This document shows positions 46,541 through 59,981 of a stretch of 64,000 nt of DNA, piece by piece. Each line of letters starts with the position of its first letter. The stretch's first letter is position 1. Under the pieces are notes generated by a model. That model was not told where the DNA came from and did not search any database. It saw only the letters and a list, made by a program, of their open reading frames with translations. A program made the position numbers and the translations under genes. The DNA is from Ricinus communis (Eukaryota > Streptophyta > Magnoliopsida > Malpighiales > Euphorbiaceae): assembly GCF_019578655.1 (NCBI RefSeq), contig NC_063262.1:19165582-19229581 (forward strand). Direction: 5' to 3'.

Positions 46541-47580
46541 AATTTCTCCACACTAGAGCTTTGTTTGTCCTCAAGCAAAAATAAAATTTAATACTTTAAA
46601 ACTTAGCTCAACCATAACCAAAGAGTCACAATGCTTAAGTAATGCAAATTGACAATATCGAGACCCAAAATATATATCAAGGAAGATAATTAAACAAAAG
46701 CACAACATATATGAACAATTTACTAATCATAACTTAAACTTTTAACTCTTTGAAATCCAATGAACAAAATTTTTGAAGAAGAGCATCAAAGATTATAATT
46801 CTTTTGAAAATAAAAATTGATTGTGAATGTGTTTTACGCTCTATTTAACAATGTCCCTGCTTTTAATTGCCTTGATGAGTGCGTTTTATGCCATCTCATC
46901 CTTTTTATCTCTCAAAATTTCTCACTTTTAGTATTGTCCCGCCGGTCCTATACTACTAAGCGTGAAAACCGCCAAGTAAGTCCTTTTGATACTCATAAGT
47001 GAGTACTTTGGAGCATAAGAATGTGAATTTTAATTATTGCTCAAATTAAGAAAAATAGAGGTATATTCAATTGGAACTGTAAAAAATTAAAATGAGACCC
47101 ATTCTCATCCAAAATAGAGCTCAAATTCAATCTCCAAGTTAAGCTTGAGTCATTAAGACTAAATTATTCACACATGAAGGTAATGTTTAACTATCTTAAA
47201 AAATAAACCATTCAGTACTTCGATGATTAAATCAAAAAATACATACTCACACATCATTTCTCTCTAATCAAAATTGAGCTTCGAATAGTGCACAAAAATC
47301 AAAACAAAAGTTTTGAGGACTAGCATTGCAATAAATGTGAAAACATTGAGTTGAAGAATAATGAAATTTGAATAATATGCGAGAAAAAATAATATGAAAA
47401 GGAAAATAATGAAAACTACCCCACACTTAATGTCTAAATGCAATGAATAATCATAATATAAAAATATATTATCCTCCCCCATACTATCCGCATTATCCTC
47501 AATTACTATAATAAAATAGAAATAAATATGAACATAAAAATAGATAATTAAAAAAAGGTGAAGGGAAGTACTGCCCTATT
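46541..47580 (-). other. internal 3' non-coding region of the gypsy-like element
   Basis: No gene is seen. The C-rich minus-strand-type words CTCCACACTAGAGC and CCCCACACTTAATG are of the kind found downstream of pol in plant gypsy elements. The right boundary with the copia element is approximate. Confidence 0.35.
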
Positions 47581-47590
47581 AGCGCAGAAA

Positions 47591-48745
47591 TTAGAACAAA
47601 ATTCGGATTACCTTCCAAACATTAAAAGCAGAAAATATTGAATAAGTGACACAAAATTCTATAAGACAAGAATAAAATGACAATAAATATCCAAAGTATT
47701 TGAAGAACATGAATAATAATAAAAGTAAAGAAAATATAACAAGTCCAATCTCAATCATTAAAGGAGCATCATCATAGTCATCATAGGCAACTTCTATGTC
47801 ATCCCCAGCTTCATCGTTGGTGTCATCATTTTGGAACTCTTCGGTACCAGTAGCTATATAAGGAGAATGAAACACAGGGCAATGAACCATCACAATACCC
47901 TGGCTGTGACAAAAGTTAGAGACACCGTCACAAAGCCAATGGAGAAGCTCATAGTGGTATTGCAGAGTGGCCTCAATACTGGGTGCCGAGGACGAAGAAG
48001 AAGATGCCCTATGGTGAGAACCTCCTTAGTTGGTCATAGCAGAAATATCATCAGTGGGTTATTCTAAGACATATTGTGCTGCTCTTATGTCAACCAATCG
48101 AATCTTCTTCATAAGATTCAAATTGAAAGGGAGCATGCTACACACTTAGGTTAAGTTGCTAAGGGTATCGAAAGCTCCTAAGTTGTGTGCTAGGTTAATA
48201 ATTAGGACTTGAAACTCTTCTTCTTCTTCTTCTTCTTCTTTCCAATCTTCAATATGACATGCAAAAAGCTTATGGGTTTTTTTAAATCTCCACAAGATTC
48301 ACATGCAAGTGATGAAGATAGTTCTGAATTCTTTCCATTTGCTTAAGAACTTTTTCTTTAAAGGATAGGGAAGGGTAACCCTCAAAGGTAGGAGTAGGTT
48401 CACTATAATCCTATAATCCTTTTTCCTTTTCTTCATATCATCCACACACTCTCTAATAAGCAAAAGAAATTTTCCATCAATCTACCATTTAGGGCTAAGT
48501 CTAACGACCCTAGCAAGCCCAAAGAAGGAAAGACTTAAAGAGATTGGAGCAATAGGAGGAGTTAGATAGATTTTGTTGAGAGGGATGAGGAGTTGGAGGT
48601 GCTTGGCAATTTTAGGAATGTGAGAAGAGACAACAATGACACTCTTTTGGGTATTGCCAAGATGAAAAAAGTGATCAAAAAAGAAATTTGAGGTGAGGAT
48701 CCTCTTACCATGAATCATGGCATAGAGAAATAAAATTCAATTCAA
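47591..48745 (-). pseudogene. copia element 1, 3' accessory region downstream of pol
   Basis: Minus-strand frames are broken but continuous in sense. MIHGKRILTSNFFFDHFFHL (48718 down) leads through frame changes to an acidic end rich in Asp/Glu (FQNDDTNDEAGDDIEV, 47890-47740). The part at 48235-48540 is similar to 62585-62830 in the right-hand copia element, so this accessory region is a shared family feature. Some plant copia elements carry an extra gene after pol, but I cannot name this protein. Confidence 0.5.
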
Positions 48746-51700
48746 GAGTGCTAATGTAAAGTTAATCTAAAGTACTTCCATTAATCATTCCTAATTCTCC
48801 CTTAATGTAGCTTAATCTCTCCTTATTTAGGACTTTTGTAAAGATATCAGTAAGTTGCTTTGTTGTATCAATAAATTCCAATACAATATCTCCATTTTGC
48901 ACAAGATTTCTTAAAAACATGATATCTAATGTCTATATGCTTACTCCTAGAGTGTTAAATGGGATTCTTTGAAAGATTTATAGTACTAATGATGTCACAT
49001 TTAATAGGGATATGATTAACCTATCTTCCAAAATTTGTTAGTTATTGCTTCATCCATAGGATTTGAGTATAACAATATCATGCTGCCACATATTCGGCTT
49101 TCGTAGTGGAGAGAGCAACCGATACTTATTTTTAACTAAATCATGATAATAAACATTCACCTAAATGATGACAAGTTTCGAAAGTACTCTTCATATCTAA
49201 AAAACTTCCTGCATATATGACATCAGAAAAGCCCGTTATATCAAAAGATGAAATTCGAGGATCCTAAAGTCCTAAATTCAATATGCGAGGTAAATATTTT
49301 AAAATCCTTTTGGCCACATTCAAATGACTCTTTAGGACTTTATTGAAATCTAGCACAAAGATAAAAATTATATATTATATCGAGTCTAGAAGCGGTTAAA
49401 TATAAAAGTGAATCAATCATACCTCTATAGGGCTTTTCATTTACACTCTTACTTTTCTCATCTTTGTCCAATTTAGTTGTGACACTCATGGGAGTCTTCG
49501 CTACTTTGTAACCATCCATTTCAAATTTCTTTAAAAAAAATTTCTGCACTTAGATTGGTCGATGAATATTTCATCCTTGCTTTACTTGATTTAGAGACTA
49601 AGAAAAAATTTTAGATCTCCTATCATGCTCATCTCAAATTTTCTAGTCATATACTTAATAAAATCCTCACAAAGCAATTTATTAGTAGCACCAAACACAA
49701 TGTCATCAATATAAATTTATACAATGAGAATGTCATGCTTGTATTTGCTTAAAGAATAAATTAGTGTCAATTTTTCTTTCTGTAAACTCATTGTCAATTA
49801 AAAATGAACTAAGTCTTTCATACTAAGCTCTAGAAGTTTGTTTTAAACGATGCTTTAGTTATTTTAAACACATGAATTAGAAATTTGTGACTTTTATATC
49901 CAGGAGGTTGTTCTACATATACTTCTTCCTCAGTGAAACTATTTAGAAATACACTTTTCACATCCATTTGAAACAATTTGAAATTCATGTGACATCCATA
50001 AGCAAAGATAATTTTAATGACTTATACTCTAGCAACCGGAGCAAAGTTCTCATCAAAATTAATGCCTTCCTCTTAGTTGTAACCTTTTACAACTAATCTA
50101 GCTTTGTTTCTAGTGATATATCCTTTGTTCATCTAACTTGTTTCTAAATACCCATTTGCACTTAATAATTTGGTGGTGTGTAGGTCTAGGAACAAGTTCC
50201 CATACTTTATTTCTCTCAAATCGGTTGAGTTTATCTTGCATATCAATCACCCAAGCCTCTTCAATAGTCCTTGGCTCAAATTGAGAAACAAAGGCTAGAT
50301 TATCCAAACCACAAGTTTAGAACTTGTACTTACACTCTTTGATAAGTCTCCAATGACTTGAGTAGGTGGATGATCCTTTTTGAAGTTCTATTCTTTCGGA
50401 AGACTTTGTGAATTCTCCAAGATTTAAGCTTTTTGGATTGTATCATGTCTTGGTTGGCTTTCTTGATTGTCCTTAATGGATTCTTGAATTCCTTTTGATG
50501 GATCATCAAGATTGACTTTGAGCTCCTAAAATGCACCTACAAAATCATTCACATAAATACCTTTTCCAAAATTAAGCTTTGCTTGATGTGGAATAGCCTA
50601 GAAAAATTCCTATATCAGTTTTAAAGTCAAATTTTCTAAGATTTTCATAGTATTTAAAATGTTGTATTTTGCATATAGACACTCTAAAATATGAATTCTT
50701 AGGCTTTCTTCCATTTTAAAGCTCATAAGATGCTTTATTTAATAAAGGTCTTTTGAAAACTCTATTTGCAATATAACAACTAATGTTAATGACTCCTGCC
50801 CAAAAATAAAAAGGAAGTTTATACTCATTGTGTATGGTTCTAGCCATTTCCACTAGAGTTCTATTTTTCCTTTCACAACTCCATTTTGTTATGGTGTCCT
50901 AATAGATGAAAAATTGTATGAAATACTAATTTCGTTACAAAGTGTTTCAAAAAGATCATATTATCAAATTCTTTTCTATGATGACTCCTAACTAAGAAAA
51001 TCAAATACTTTTCTTTATTATTTTGAACACGTTTTTAAAGCTTCTGAAAACATTAAAAGCTTTATTCTTATGAACGATGAAACTAACCCAAGTAAATATA
51101 AAGTAGTAATCGAGAGTAATAAATGCATATGACTTTCCACCAAAACTAGCTACTCTAGTTAGTCTAAACAAACCCATATGCAGTAGTTGGAATGGTCTAG
51201 AAGTACTTACAATGTTCTTTGATTTGAATGATGATAGATGTTATTTTCCCATTTGACATGGCTCACAAGAAAAGGTTTGTTCTTGATGAACTTCACCATA
51301 GGAAGTCCATTCACTAGCTCCTCTTTAGCTAACTTATGTTGAAGGTTGCATGACCAAGTCTTTTATGTCATATCCAGGGTTTATCACTAAGTGAAACACT
51401 TGAAAGATTGGTTAGCAACCTTGTGTAGGTTAATTGAGTAGGTATTGCCATTTCTTTCTCCGTTGAACACTAAGGTATTAATATAACACTTATTGGAGTA
51501 AAAAGTGACCTTATTACCTTTGTCACACAATTAACTTACACTTTATAAACTATGCTTTAACACAGCAATTAGAAAAACATCATCAATAAAAGATCGACCA
51601 TCCTTACCAATAGAACTAATGCCAATTACCTTACCCTTAGCATCATTCCCAAATGTGATTTTGCCTCCATCATAGTTTTTGACATTCACAAAGAGGCAAT

Positions 51701-53665
51701 TGTCTCTCGATATGTATTTTGAACATCCACTATCACTATACCAAAAATTTATGCTTGTGGACTTAAGAACCACCTATAAGAAGAAGTTAATTTACTTGGT
51801 TTAGGTACCTAAACAAGATTGTGTCCTTGGGACTTAGCTTTGGAAGTGTTGTCCATGAAGAGGTGTATCGTCCTTATTTTGCCTTTGATTTTTACATGCC
51901 CAACTCTCATGCAATAGTGGCAAATGACCTTTAAATTTTGAGAAGAATGAGAATGGCTCTTCTTTGCCACTTTTGATTGAGGTTTGGGCCTTAATGCGTT
52001 CATCATATTATTACACATACATGAACAAGATTTGTTGACTTTTGATTGCCTACACATGTATGCATATGTTGTTTCTTTAGGCTTAGTCTTAGGAACTTGT
52101 GGCGTCATCCTTTTCTTCTTTTGAATGGGAGTCTAGTATGTATTTTGGCTTTTGAAACTCCTTTTAAAGTTCTTTCAACGCTTGGAGGTTGAGTAGCTTT
52201 AACAAATGTGGTTGTACGAGATATTGGAGATATGGATGAGGATGCTCCCTTGAACCCAAGTCCATGTCTCACAGAGGGTAGTCTTTGAGATACAACTAGT
52301 GTATCAAGTGACTCCTTCCCTTTATGAAACTTGGAAATTAAATTCCTAAACTCTTCAACTTCATTTTTCAAAGTATTATTTTTTTAAGAAGTTTTTCATT
52401 TAAAACCTCATCCAATAATTTTCTTAAGTCCTCATTGGAAGTTTTTAAGGAACCAACTTCTTTTTTCAAAGTCTCAAATTCTTTTTCCAAGTTGGAGTAT
52501 TCTTTTTATAGAAATTCAACTTTAAAAGCATGTTTTGTAAGAGTTCATCCTCATCATCCAAAAAATTATCACCAAAAGAATGAGAAGAAGAACAAGAAGA
52601 AGATGAATTGCAAGAATAAGAAGTGGAGCACCTCATGTGTGTCCTCCATGTTGGCCATGAAGCGAAGATTGGCCTCTTTATCTCTATCACTTTCATTGCT
52701 AGAGGATGACGACGCATCATTCCATGTAGCCTTCAAGCCCTTTTTCTTTATTTCTCTTCAAATATTTAGGACAATCTGGATTGATGTGTCCTTGCTTTTC
52801 ACATTCATAACAAGTAATATCATTCTTTTTTCCTTGCTAAGTCTTGGCTTTAAGAAGGATTTTTTTACTTATGAAACGCTTGCTGCTTCTTCTTCTTTTG
52901 GCCTCTAGAATCTTCTTGACATGTTTAGTGATGAGGGCCACATCATCACTTTCACTATATGCTTCTTTTTAGTCTTATCATCACTTGGATCACCATTTTC
53001 ATCTTGAGTTCTTGTTTGTCTTGAGTGCTAGAGCCTTCTTCTTCCCTCCATCTATATTAAACTCATCTTTGACTAGAGACATCTCATGGGTTAGAAGTTT
53101 ACCTATGAGAGCATTCGTTAGAATCTTCCTAATGTCTTATTTTTCCTTTTCAATGCTAGCCACTTTAACACCATATTTATCCAAAGGAAGACTCCTATGA
53201 TCTTGTTGTTGATGTCTACAAGCTCGTAATGCTTGCCAAGTTTTCTTATATTGTTGATAATGGTGAGAAGCCTATCATGTTAGTAACAGATTCATTTGGC
53301 TTCATCTTAAACATTTCATATTCAGTGACGTACATTTGGATCTTCCTTGACTTGACTTGCTTGGTGCCTTCATGATAGTTTTCTAAGGTAGTCCAAGTTT
53401 GATGAGTTGTGGTGCAATGTTGCAGTCCTCCACATTCTTCTCTAGATAGACAACTTCGAAGAATAACCATTACTTACTTGTTTTTGTAATTTTGCTTCTT
53501 GTGAGCATCTACCCATTCTTCTCTAAAAAGATTTCTTCCTTCACCATTTTTAATTTCAGTAGGAGCCTTCCATTCCTTTACAATATAGTCCCACACCTCA
53601 ATCCCATATGAATCTAAATAGATTTCAATTATGGAATTATCAAAAGAAATAGTCGGATCCATCAA
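48746..53665 (-). pseudogene. Ty1/copia retrotransposon 1, gag-pol (broken)
   Basis: Reading from right to left: gag starts near 53665 (MMDPTISFDNSI) with VWDYIVKEWKAP and HQTWTTLENYHEGTKQVKSR. An intact zinc knuckle CYECEKQGHINPDC lies at 52770-52812. A protease-like SDSGCSKYISRD is at about 51730. A GAG-pre-integrase/integrase region follows, much decayed (50560-51540). RT begins with EAWVIDMQDKLNRFERNKVW (about 50245), keeps IYIDDIVFGATN (about 49700) and GYKVAKTPM. RNase H ends near 48770. The order INT before RT defines copia. Stops throughout mean it is inactive. Confidence 0.88.
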
Positions 53666-53737
53666 AGTATGGCTTGAGATGTTGAGCTCTTTAAACTCAC
53701 AATAAAGCTTGTAAATGAGTGATGAGCATCTAGCACT

Positions 53738-54345
53738 TGTTTTCTCTTGGAAGGGGGATTGAATTCGTTACTTCAAATCGCGAGAAATAATCACAGTATG
53801 CAAACACAAGGATTTTAAACAAGATTGAGGAATTTGGAAGAGCGTTAGGGTTAGAGAAATTAACACAAGGGTTTATAGTAGTTCAGAAGTAATCCTCGCT
53901 ATGTCCATTCCTTAAGATCACACTTGAATATTCCACTATAATTAAACTTGATTACAAACCTTGAATTTTAGCAAGCTCATCCAACAACTTGATGTTTTAC
54001 AGGCTAACACTAAACCTTATTCAGGTTAACCCTTGAGTATTAATGGTTACTGAACAATCAATTCCTTATGTTTTTAAGACCTAGGCTCATACAACGACCC
54101 TTTTGTTTAGTTGAATAAAGGAATTCAACTTAATATACTATACAAAGAAAGAATTATGTGTAGGAAGTTTGAAAATAAATTTGCATGAGTTTGGGTATTG
54201 ATAAATTCACACACATGTCTTATGTATTTATGAAGGGTATTTATAATCATACCAACCCGTAAAGAGATGTTACAAATAGCCCATAGCTCATTAAATGAAA
54301 ATCTTGGTGATTTGGCAAAAGTTGCTTTCTGCCTGAGAAGAGTTC
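53738..54345 (-). repeat. 5' LTR of copia element 1, truncated
   Basis: The segment aligns by eye with the copia-2 LTR: TTGGAAGGGGGATTGAATT, CAAGATTGAGGAATTTGGAA, ACACTTGAATATTCCACTAT and CCTTTTG.TTAGTTGAATAAA are shared. It starts TGTTTTCTCTTGG and stops matching near 54345, where Tat-type RT sequence begins. The outer part (about 360 bp in copia 2) is missing. The left-hand 3' LTR of this element was not found. Confidence 0.7.
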
Positions 54346-57300
54346 TCGCGCTCTCTAAAATGGGTCATTGAGATCCCGAAAGTCAACACAAATCTTGAGT
54401 TTTCCATTTTTCTTGACTATTGGAACCACATTGGCTAGCCACTTTGAATATCTGGATGGTCGAATGAAACCTGACTTCCTTAGCTTTTCAATCTCCTCAT
54501 TGACCTGCAATTATGCTTAGAAATTCTTCGTGGAGGTTGTCCATAAGGCTAAAGTTCCTCCTTGATAGGAAGGCGATGCTCTACCAATCTTTTATCCAGT
54601 CTTGACATTTCTTTGAAACTCAAAGAAAACAATCCTTAAACTCATGTAAAGTATCAATAATCCATTTTTCAAGGCTAGGATTAAGGATACTTCTCCTATA
54701 AGTTATCTGAGGATCTTCCTTGGTTCCCAGGTTCACTTCCGATAATGTTTCTGAACTTAACCTTTCTATCATCCAACTTTGTAGGTGTTGGACACAAATC
54801 CTCGAACTAAATTTCCTTGCTATTATCTTCCTCATTCTCTTTCACCTTCGAAAATCAACTCTGCAACATCTACTTCCTAAGTTTCTTCATTTTCCAAATC
54901 ATTAGAAACCTATTGCATGAGTGCTCTCAACATTGCAGCTGCAGCTACCACATAATGTTCCTTGGAGAGTTTAATCATCAAATTCCTCGGTTGATTGTTG
55001 CACTCAACAGCTTATTACAAGGCATGCTAGCAGTAAGAAGAAGTTCCTTAGACTTCTTTTTGAGATTCTCTTCTTGTGAAGCTATTACTGAAATAGGAAA
55101 TCCACGATTGTTCTTTCTAATGAATTTGATTAGTCCCAAGTAGACGTTGTAGTACTTTGCCTCCACTGAATCTGTCGATGCTTAGAAAGGCTTGTAATAT
55201 GCCTAGACCACTTCCACATCATTCCCCTTCCAGAATAATAGCATTTGATGTAATGAGGATGGCACACATGAATTAGAGTGAAACCAATCCCTTCCAAGTA
55301 AGGCTTGATAACTTGCCGTGGAATCTATCATAAAGAAGGCAAACAAAGATGTCTTGCTTCCCACAGTAATTACTACTGGCAGAACTCCCAAGGTCTTCGT
55401 AATTTCCCTAAGGAATGTAGATACTAACACTTCGGTAGAAATGAGGTCCTCAAGTGAATTTTCGAGTGTTCATAACATCCTTAATGGTATGATAATTACT
55501 ATAGAGCCATTGTCAATCAGAATCCTTAATATTGGCCTTCCATTAAGTTATGCCTTGATGTAGAGTGTCTTGATGTGCCTCGCATCCTTTCGGATGGTTT
55601 ATCAAAAATCACCTTCTTCGACACTCTCCCTTTTGGATATTGACTTGTGATTCTACTATAGAAAACTTTAGATTCCTTGCAATCCTTGTGGATTGCCCCC
55701 TGAATCTGCTCATCGACACTTTAAACATCTTCAGCCTCTACCTTTTGAAATGCAGCTGGAAAAATGATTGTAGCCGTTGCACATTTCAAGAGGCACATGA
55801 ATCTATCCCATCATAAAGTTCTCTTCCACTCTTTGTTGATTGTCGTTAACTGACTTGTCGTCATCCTATCTAGTAGCAATAATTGGCTCCATAGGAGTAT
55901 CCACATGAGCATGTCTAGAATATAATACCTTAAAGTCGTACTTACTGATGGTTGTCTAAGTAAATCCTCCACAGTCTACTTCTCTAACCTGCTTTTAGAT
56001 TCCTTAGCTTGTTGCTTCGCTTCTTCGCTTCGCCTTACTATAGATCTTTGCCTTTACAACCTCCTTTTTTATGTCATGGTAAGTGGTTATAGAAACTTCT
56101 TATGGTACACTGTCTGTCACTTTGACTTAGTTTCAACTAACGATGTAGTGATGAACCTAGGTTGTTGTCTTCACGACCTCCTTTTTGATTGGTGAGAAAT
56201 CTGCTTCCGTTTTGGTTCCTGAGTCTGCTTCATGTCTTGCTTAACTTGAATCACCAATTTCTTAAGCACCCATCTTTTGTAAAGTACTTTCTTAGAATTA
56301 GGTTCCTTAGCTTTAGGTGAATCCTTAACAATTGACTTTCTCGATTTAATCCACTTTATGCCTTTTTCATTAAAGATTGATCTTAAATCAAAAGCGGTAG
56401 AATTAACAGAAGCCACATGCGGGAGTGAATCATCATCTATCAATATGGATTCTTTCTTCTCTAGGAATTTGAGGACTCCTTGATTAATTTTGTCTTTTAT
56501 GACTATTTAAAACTCCAACAAGCAATGGTAGGATGCTTCCATGAGTCGTGATACTTATAGTAATCCTTGCCCTGCATTTCTTCCTTAATCGGGATTTTGT
56601 GATCAGTAGGAATAGTAATGAACTTCTCCATCAGTATGAAGTCAAAGATTTCCTCAATCTTCCCTATATTGAACATGTGTTGTGGTTGAGCATTAGTGGC
56701 ACAATTCTTTCCCCACAGGTTTGGAGTCTTTTTCACTAGTAATGGACAAACACAAGATCCTGAAGAGGTGATGTCAGCCACAACTATGTCATGTGTATTC
56801 ACTTCTTGATAATAGGTACCCATGGATGCATTCCTCCTATAATTGTCTTCCTTCAATAGTTCTTCGTATTCAGACACTTTAGCAGCCAGTTCATAAAAAT
56901 TGCAAAATTCCATGCCTTGAGATTTCTTCCTCAGTTCAATTTCTAAACCCCTCTGTAACATCTTGACAAACTTTGTTTTTGGTAAGAAAATCTTACATCG
57001 GTTCCTCATATTTTTTGAACCGTGCAATGACAAGTTTGCAGTCTCTCCTAGTCTTTGAGTAATTCTAGACAACTATAATATGCAAACTTCTAGTTCTGCT
57101 ATGAAGAACTGAATATGGAATTGCCTCTCTATCTACTGATAACTATAAATTAAATTCCTTGGTAGTGTGGCATGCTAAGTAAAGGCAGTCTAAGTAAGTG
57201 AATTTGGGAAAGCCTTAGTTTGAAGTTAGTAAAGTCCTTAACTTTGCCAATTCTCCATATTGACTTGTGAATCTGGCAATATGTTCCAAAGTCGATTGCC

Positions 57301-58260
57301 TGACATTACCTGAAAGTAAAGCAAAATTTAGAATGCGATAACCCTTAGGGTAAGGATCATCATGGTCAATATAGTCAGGATATGGCTTTTGAAATTGAGG
57401 ATGACTTATTTGACGAAGGTTAGGTCCATAAAGTTCTTGTACCACTTCTCTTACTGCATCTACATTAAAGTTAGTTCAAGAAAATTGCACCTAAGAAATT
57501 GGTACTTAAGGAACGTTTCCTTTATTCATTCCAGTTTATGGAATTCCTTGAGGGATAGTCTCTGCCTCATACAAGTAAGGCTAAGTATTGGAATCGGTTG
57601 CTTCATAGAATTGTTGAGGAACCGGTGGCCTTCCAGATTAGCGGCCAGTCTGCGATGGAGTCCTAACAAGTCTTGGATTCTCTTCCTGAAGGTGAGAAGG
57701 TTGATAATGTTGCTCAGCTATCTTTGGATCTTGTACACAATAAGAGAATCCCTTGAGGATTGCCTCCTGAGCTTCTCGCCATGGTGTATAATAGGTCTGA
57801 TAACAAGAACTTCCTCAGCCTGTTATAGAGTTAGGGAGGAAGCCGATAATGCCTCTGGACGAAATCAATTGTGGAACTCATATGGTGAATAGGTGCTACC
57901 AGATCCTTGACTTTCTATGCAACTGCGTAAAATCTTTGTCAAAGTGTTCGGTGTATTCTCCCACAGTCTTGAGTACTTCCTCACTCTACGACCTTAGACC
58001 TTCTAGAATATCAAAGTAAGCAATAGGATTAGTAGCACTAAAGAATGAGAGAAAACTGTTACCTGGATTTGCAGCATCAGATCATGCTGGATTTTGGTAA
58101 ACTTCATCGCCTTGAGGGTGAGGATGTTGAGGATTTGGATTCCTCTCCCTTCTTTATTCGATTGTTCCACTAGGTGAGGAACATGAGTACTGTGCCCTAT
58201 TATCGTAAGCACACCCATTGCATCTTAAGACTTGGTAACATTTCCTAAAACACTTCTAGT
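54346..58260 (-). pseudogene. Tat/Ogre-type Ty3/gypsy retrotransposon, 5' half (gag, protease, start of RT)
   Basis: On minus: gag begins before 58200 and contains PHPQFQKPYPDYID-like and YRILNFALLSGNVRQSTLEH (57445-57215). A capsid end with MLQRGLEIELRKKSQGMEF and YYKYHDSWKHPTIACW is at 57072-56503. The protease ends with ASYQALLGRDWFHSNSCVPS (55203-55430). RT starts FIRPSRYSKWLANVVPIVKK (about 54480-54420) and breaks off at DLNDPF (about 54350). The ALLGRDW..CVPS pattern is typical of Tat/Ogre elements. RT core, RNase H and integrase are missing, cut at the junction with copia 1. Several stops are present. Confidence 0.82.
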
Positions 58261-58329
58261 CTTTAGAGCCATAAGTCAAGATTTCACAAAAATAAAATAA
58301 AAGAGAGTGTGGAAGCACTATGTATGATG

Positions 58330-58356
58330 TGTCCCACTAAGCGTGCCAAAATTACT
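58330..58356 (-). promoter_or_regulatory. primer-binding region of the Tat/Ogre-type element
   Basis: The minus strand reads TTTTGGCACGCTTAGTGGGA, very like the TTTGGCACGCCCGGTGGGAC-type start of the internal region of many plant Tat-lineage elements. It lies between gag and the LTR, as expected. Confidence 0.55.
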
Positions 58357-58381
58357 ATTTTTTCAGTATTCGGTCTTTTCA

Positions 58382-59550
58382 TGTGTAATAGATTGTTGAG
58401 CGTACTAAAGGTTGATTACCTCAAATAATTACTAAGGGTACAATAAATAAATAGTGTGTGACCGTTTGACTTCTAATCTAAATGATTGTGCAAGTAATAA
58501 AAGGACTTAGTTTACCTTGAGTTCTTAGCTAAGTTGATGCAATTTTGCTAAATCAACACACAAAGCTAATTAATGAACTCAAGATTCAGCAAATAATGAG
58601 CTAAGACTATAAAATTGAGCTATGAGCATGTAATTATAAGCTAAGGATGTGAAATTGAGCTTAAGGAATCAAGCTAAGAGCTAAATTACTCTAAGCTAAA
58701 AGCGATGATGTAAATGTGTAAGCTAAGGAACAAGATGCAATCAATACAAGTTGAAACAGTAACTAGAAAGCTTTAGGAATTGATTGCATAAAGTAATTGA
58801 CTTACGAGATATAATTAAATACTAAGAAGCACTTGAGAGTTTTGAACGTAACTATAAACTAAAGTTGGGGATTGCTTGGCTATACCAAGGATTTTTTTTT
58901 CTAATTTAAGGATTATTGTCTAATCTACTGATAGCTTTTCTGATCTAAGGATAAAAGATTAAGTTTGTAGACTCTGAGTCTGTTTGATTTGATTGACTAG
59001 GATTTGCTCACTAGGGGGTCCTAGCCTATTTATAGACTTTCACGACCTAAGAGATGCTCTAATATATTCTTCATCCTCAGCTTAGTACTCAATTAACCCC
59101 CCACCTTAAGAGCACGTACTATTGCTTTCTACATTTTTCACATGTTGATGATGTAACTTCCTTGCTCCACTTTCTTACTCTTCTCTACTTCTTCACACAT
59201 TATAAATGTGCTCTTTCTTTCTATGGATATGCTTCATTTCCATACCTTTCCCTCCTTTGTTGATACTTGTATTCCTTCCTTCCCACTTTCAAGAATGTGC
59301 TTCAAGCTTCCAAAAGATTATGTAACTTCTTTCCACCTTCTGGCTTCTTCATTTATCACATGTCAATAATCCTTAAAGATTATTAAACCATCTCTTGGCT
59401 AGTGGGCCAAAGATTTACACATGGGTCAGGATTCTGAATAAGGGTCAAAATCCTATGGGCTTCAGGATTTGGATCAAAATAATGAGCTTGACTAAATTTA
59501 ATGGGCTTGGACCAATGCTAAACTTGAATATTAACAAGGTCATAATTTCA
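58382..59550 (-). repeat. probable 5' LTR of the Tat/Ogre-type element
   Basis: This lies just outside the primer-binding region. A TATTTATAGACTTTC stretch (59030) could hold the TATA box on minus. Several AAGCTAA/GAGCTAA words repeat at 58565-58730. Without the opposite LTR the ends cannot be fixed; both are estimates. Confidence 0.4.
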
Positions 59551-59981
59551 TATGATATGTGACTCTATTTTTTATTTTAAATATTTAATATTTTTTTATC
59601 AATAACTATTAATTATGATAATTTATAATATTTATAAAAAATTTATAGAAAATCTTTATAAAAATAAAGAAAATATTGTAAATAAACTTTGGCTATATGT
59701 TAAATTAAATAATTTTATAAATGTTAAATTCATATATATAAGAACTAACTCACCAACTCAAGTAATAGCTCATTGCTCCAGTGTGTCTTTGAATCAAGAT
59801 CAACACCGAGTATTTGAGGTTGAAAAATTATCTAGTTATTATTTTTTCTATTAAAAACTAAGACTAATATTGCTAATATGTAAAATTTTATTCTAATTTT
59901 ATAAAAGCATAATTTTATATGAGTTTGATATATGATATTATTTAAATTAAAATTTAATTAAAAGAATCATTTAGTTATTAT
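59551..59981. other. AT-rich spacer between LTR elements
   Basis: No gene or repeat recognised; it is very AT-rich. Confidence 0.5.

Noticed and set aside
57362..57892. 176-codon plus-strand frame
   Set aside because: It is antisense to the Tat/Ogre gag region, whose minus-strand motifs are clear.
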